From Propionibacteriaceae bacterium (GTDB lineage Bacteria > Actinomycetota > Actinomycetes > Propionibacteriales > Propionibacteriaceae): a DNA stretch of 6,269 bases. The translations under genes and the position numbers were made by a program. Under the pieces are notes generated by a model. That model searched no databases and was not told the DNA's origin. It saw only the letters and a list, made by a program, of their open reading frames with translations. The stretch lies in NCBI GenBank assembly GCA_003158895.1, contig PMLO01000027.1, forward strand, positions 1 through 6,269. Direction: 5' to 3'. Within the stretch, counting starts at the first letter, position 1; each line of letters begins with the position of its first letter. Positions 5,408-6,269 of this stretch are shown here, one piece after another.

Positions 5408-6269
5408 GTCACCCGCTGGAGGATGAGCGACGAGCCGGCCACGAGGATCCACAGCAGTCCGCCCAGCGCCACTGGACGCCACCCCGCCTGCTTGATGTGC
5501 CGCAGGGACGACCCCATCCCGACGGCGGCCATCGCCACGGTGGTGCCGATGTACGCAAGCTCCTTGATCACCGGTCCCCAGGACGCCGGCACCATGCCCA
5601 CCGACCGTGCTGCCGCGGCGACGAGGAACAGCACGAGGAACGTCGGAATCAGCTTCCACCACACCGGTCGAGTGCCCGCTTCCGAGTTCCGGTGGGTTCG
5701 CCACGATTCGTACAGGGCCAGCGGGACGATCGCGAGCGTCCGGGTCAGCTTGACCACCACGGCGACGGTGGCGGCCGTCGCGCCGTAGACCGTGGCCGCG
5801 GCGACGACGGAGGAGGTGTCGTTGATGGCCGTACCGGCCCACAGGCCGAACGACTCCTGCGACAGGCCCATCGCGTGCCCGATCAGCGGGAAGAAGATGG
5901 CGCCGAGCACGTTGTAGACGACGATCACGGTGACGGACAGAGCGATCGACGTGGCGGGCGCGCCGATCACCGCGCTCATCGTCGCGATGGCGGACGCGCC
6001 GCAGATGCCCGTCCCGTACGTCACCAGCTGTCCCGTGATGTGCTCGACCTTCAGGAGCCGCGCGAGCAGCCAGCCGCCGAGGAGCGCGACGATCAGGGTG
6101 CCGAGGAGGACCGGGAGCGTACGACCGCCGGTGCTGGCGACCTGCCCCAGCGACATTGTTGCGCCGAGCATCACGATGCTGGTCTGGAGGATGTACTTCC
6201 CGGCGAACTTCGTACCGGCCTTCCAGCTCTCTCGTTGTCCGGCGAACTGACCCACGACGAGGCCGAGCA
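5395..6269 (-). CDS. YeiH/UPF0324-family putative sulfate exporter, N-terminus missing
   Basis: The last 290 residues of a polytopic membrane protein; the frame is open to the right edge, so roughly the first 40-60 residues are outside. Members are about 330-350 aa and are annotated as putative sulfate exporters, a function not well proven. Conserved landmarks are GTGICGASAIA (6015-5983) within a membrane region and GTAINDTSSVVAAA (5835-5794), the paired signature segments of the family. About eight further hydrophobic segments are visible, including SIVMLGATMSLGQV, VLLGTLIVALLGGWLLA, SIALSVTVIVVYNVLG, TFLVLFLVAAAARSVG and a final ALGGLLWILVAGSSLI. A basic cytoplasmic loop (YESWRTHRNSEAGTRPVWWK) separates two blocks. 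A GTG at 6255 is an internal start candidate, but the coding frame continues before it (LGLV), so it is probably not the true start. The gene is convergent with the sigma factor. Confidence 0.85.
   Translation of the reverse strand, partial: LGLVVGQFAGQRESWKAGTKFAGKYILQTSIVMLGATMSLGQVASTGGRTLPVLLGTLIVALLGGWLLARLLKVEHITGQLVTYGTGICGASAIATMSAVIGAPATSIALSVTVIVVYNVLGAIFFPLIGHAMGLSQESFGLWAGTAINDTSSVVAAATVYGATAATVAVVVKLTRTLAIVPLALYESWRTHRNSEAGTRPVWWKLIPTFLVLFLVAAAARSVGMVPASWGPVIKELAYIGTTVAMAAVGMGSSLRHIKQAGWRPVALGGLLWILVAGSSLILQRVTGTI

Overview
The window reads as an ordinary stretch of chromosome from a high-GC Gram-positive bacterium (Actinomycetota). The evidence is strong G/C third-position bias in every gene, a DUF348-type (RpfB-like) secreted protein, GTG starts, TANNNT promoter elements and one apparently leaderless gene. 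A sigma-factor gene directly after dnaG would fit a Propionibacteriales/Nocardioidaceae-like genome, but that placement is only an impression. I see no phage, IS element, CRISPR array, tRNA or rRNA.

Layout. (1) Minus strand, 1-419: 5' part of a secreted cell-wall protein with two DUF348 modules, running off the left edge. It has a well-formed promoter whose -35 lies inside a perfect 11-bp inverted repeat (470-498). (2) Minus strand, 593-1357: a FetB/UPF0014 ABC-type permease with no ATPase partner in view. (3) 1358-1580: a divergent intergenic region holding a promoter for the next gene and repeated GGACA/TGTCC half-sites. (4) Plus strand, 1581-2570: an IolG-like inositol 2-dehydrogenase of the Gfo/Idh/MocA family. 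(5) Plus strand, 2609-4480: complete DNA primase DnaG, probably translated from a leaderless mRNA. (6) Plus strand, 4581-5375: a sigma-70-family sigma factor with atypical -10-recognition residues. (7) Minus strand, 5395-6269: a YeiH/UPF0324-family membrane transporter, convergent with the sigma gene and lacking its N-terminus at the right edge.

The genes do not form one pathway. dnaG and the sigma gene make a replication/transcription pair that may be partly co-transcribed. The other genes (cell-wall growth/resuscitation, metal export, polyol metabolism, anion transport) look like independent units. I found no convincing undescribed multi-gene system. The points most worth a second look are the sigma factor's altered promoter-recognition helix, the palindrome built around the rpf-like promoter, and the dnaG neighbourhood.
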